This document shows positions 62,294 to 64,000 of a stretch of 64,000 nt of DNA, piece after piece (the stretch's first letter is position 1; every line of letters starts with the position of its first letter). The DNA lies in NCBI GenBank assembly GCA_028641055.1, contig CM054058.1, forward strand, positions 500,171,919-500,235,918, written 5' to 3'. The position numbers and the translations under genes are program-made. The notes beneath the pieces are model-generated. The model saw only the letters and a list, made by a program, of their open reading frames with translations, made no database searches and was not told the DNA's origin. This DNA is from Alopecurus myosuroides. Lineage: Eukaryota; Streptophyta; Magnoliopsida; Poales; Poaceae.

Positions 62294-64000
62294 TGCATTG
62301 AAGGGGCCGGTGGACACGATGAACAGGAGCCTATGTGCTGTACAAACAGATGTCTTAATTATGGTACGTACTCCGTACAAAAGAAAAGGGTTTCAGCCGG
62401 AGGCATTGAAAGGCGGCAGCGGAACTGTGCATGGCCAGTACGTAGAGTAGATGTGCGTTGCCCGTTAGTATGAAAACGCAGCGGAACTACCGCATTTCAT
62501 TTCATTTTTTTTAGTGAAAGCGGAAAGAAATGCATAATACTCAGAACCAAATGCAAAAACAGATATACCACATTTGTCGTTAAGAAGGTGGCCTTCGGTT
62601 TTGTCCATTTTTTACATAAATCTTTGTTGAATAGTAGTAATAGAGAAGGATACGCGTGTCATTTTAACGTAGAGTCCGGTGCTTTCAACCTCCATTTCGA
62701 ATAAGAAAAAAATGGAAAAGAAATATGGTACAAAAGCAATATGGAATCAAATCTTCACCTGAACTAAAAGGCACCATGAACCATATAGAAAAACACAAGA
62801 AAATCAACAAACATGTCGAACTGCTAAGTTTACTTAGCACATTATCATATACGTACCATGGTGATATATATTGCTATTAAGCCTTATTTTGAAAAGGAGT
62901 TTAAGACCCGCCCCCTATATAAAAAAGATGCATACAACCTTCTGTATTAAATTATTCAACAAAGGTTTCGTAAAAGGGGGAGATCATGCTATCAGGGCCT
63001 TGCACCCTGGACACAGAACAACGCCCCCACAAACTAGTTCAATAGAAATCACTTAGCCGCCCTAGATCACGTAGGAAGGAGAGCGACGGCGGATGCTGCC
63101 GTCATCCAATCCGGGAGACCCCCGATCTAGTGTTTCCCTCGGAGCATCCAGAACGACGAGACTGGAGTTCCATATGCTTTTCAAGTACGATAGTAGCTTC
63201 TAGATGATGCCTCCATGGACGGGAGTGGCGCTCAATGCGCCAACGTCGGCTGCTTTGGGGTTACCCCCGGAGACGGACAAACCAGGATGACGTAGTGCAG
63301 CTCACCCAAGCGATGCCTCCATTGAGGCACACAACCTCGAAGGTGTCGCCATCGCCGAATCAAGCCAAAAGCACAAGATTCTCACCGAGGGAACACACGT
63401 CACCCCGTGTCCATCTCTTATCAAGGACGACATCGTTGCCATCCTGCAAGTCCTTCACAACTAGAGGCCTCCACCTCCATATGCATCGAAGGCGAGGTTG
63501 CGGTTTGCTTGGTGACTCAATTGTGTTTCTTTGGTCACTTTTAGGGTCTTTCTTGCAAATTGGAAGGATGTGGGTGTGTGTTTTTTTTATTCTTTTAGGT
63601 CCTTCTTGCAGTGCCGTGTCATATTCGTTAATTTTATGGCAGACCTACGGCTACGGGTCCCTTCCCCACCCTAAAAAAAAAATAATAGAACAGAGAAAGG
63701 TACCGGCTGGAGGCATTGAGGGCGCTGGTGGACACGATCGATGAACAGGAGTCTATCTGTTGAACGTACCAGATGTCTTAATTATGGTACGTGCAATTTA
63801 AAAAAACGTACCGGAGACATTGAAGGAGGCAGATGAACTGTGTTCATGGCCTGCACGCACTGTAGATGTGCGTTATACGTTGGGCATTTGTGCACGGCCG
63901 GACAATGGTATAGAGATAGGTGTCACCACTAATGTGCCGTTTGCGGTCTGCGATTCTGCTTTAATTACAAGACCGAAGCTAGCTATTGCATGCATGTACG
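62294..64000. repeat. Duplicated segment, copy 2, with a second LINE 3'-type remnant
   Basis: About 62468-62530 matches 59540-59640, and about 62890-63690 matches 59990-60690 (start GACCCG...TATAAAAAAGATGCATA, later GGGAGACCCCCGATCTAG, end TTGGAAGGATGTGGGTGTG). The phrase AAGGTACCGG...GACACGAT...GATGTCTTAATTATGGTACGT occurs at 62283-62370 and again at 63697-63792. No gene supported up to the window end. Confidence 0.5.

Overview
This is nuclear DNA of a grass (Poaceae). The evidence is spliced genes with GT-AG introns, GC-rich monocot-type coding sequence in the glycosyltransferase and dioxygenase genes, grass-type CACTA, PIF/Harbinger, Stowaway, Tat/Gypsy, Copia, LINE and Helitron pieces, and an endogenous copy of a rice-tungro-bacilliform-like pararetrovirus. 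A Pooideae-like or rice-like grass is my guess; the sequence does not name the species. Only two ordinary host genes look intact: a UDP-glycosyltransferase (33432-34805) and a four-exon 2-oxoglutarate-dependent dioxygenase (56091-59395, minus). Most of the rest is nested mobile DNA.

Layout. 1-9175: Tat-type Gypsy element with gag-protease only, a spliced antisense gene with its own TATA box, and a 3' LTR. 9176-18609: CACTA element 1, with an intact AP2-domain gene, an intact orphan gene 'B' facing it, and an En/Spm-Ulp1 gene 'D' whose intron holds a Harbinger-type element built from inverted repeats of a B3-domain gene. 18610-28916: an endogenous tungrovirus-like provirus, about 1.1 rearranged copies, ORFs on the minus strand. 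28917-30258: nested MITEs and a TA tract. 30454-32263: end of a third CACTA-type element carrying a 3'-5' exonuclease-like gene. 32995-33268: MITE. 33432-34805: glycosyltransferase. 35267-41574: a LINE with an intact ORF2 and a perfect 15-bp target duplication. 41658-42599: Harbinger-type element with a Stowaway inside. 42900-43620: Copia remnant. 44575-54192: CACTA element 2, opposite orientation, AAA target duplication, with decayed transposase, AP2, B and D genes. 54271-54499: a stray last exon of the dioxygenase, a relic of tandem duplication. 56091-59395: dioxygenase with a Helitron end in intron 2. 59500-64000: LINE 3' remnants, a duplicated segment and a 1.58-kb retroposon with a 17-bp target duplication.

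The relative order of events can be partly read. CACTA 1 ends inside provirus sequence and the Gypsy LTR ends inside CACTA 1, so the order is virus, then CACTA 1, then Gypsy. The two CACTA copies share one cargo plan: (transposase) - AP2 gene - convergent gene B - D/Ulp1 gene. Short inverted motifs around CCGGTT/AACCGG sit at the element ends and again just upstream of genes B and D. The window's most unusual features are this AP2+B cargo module, the B3-gene hairpin inside the Harbinger element, and the provirus.
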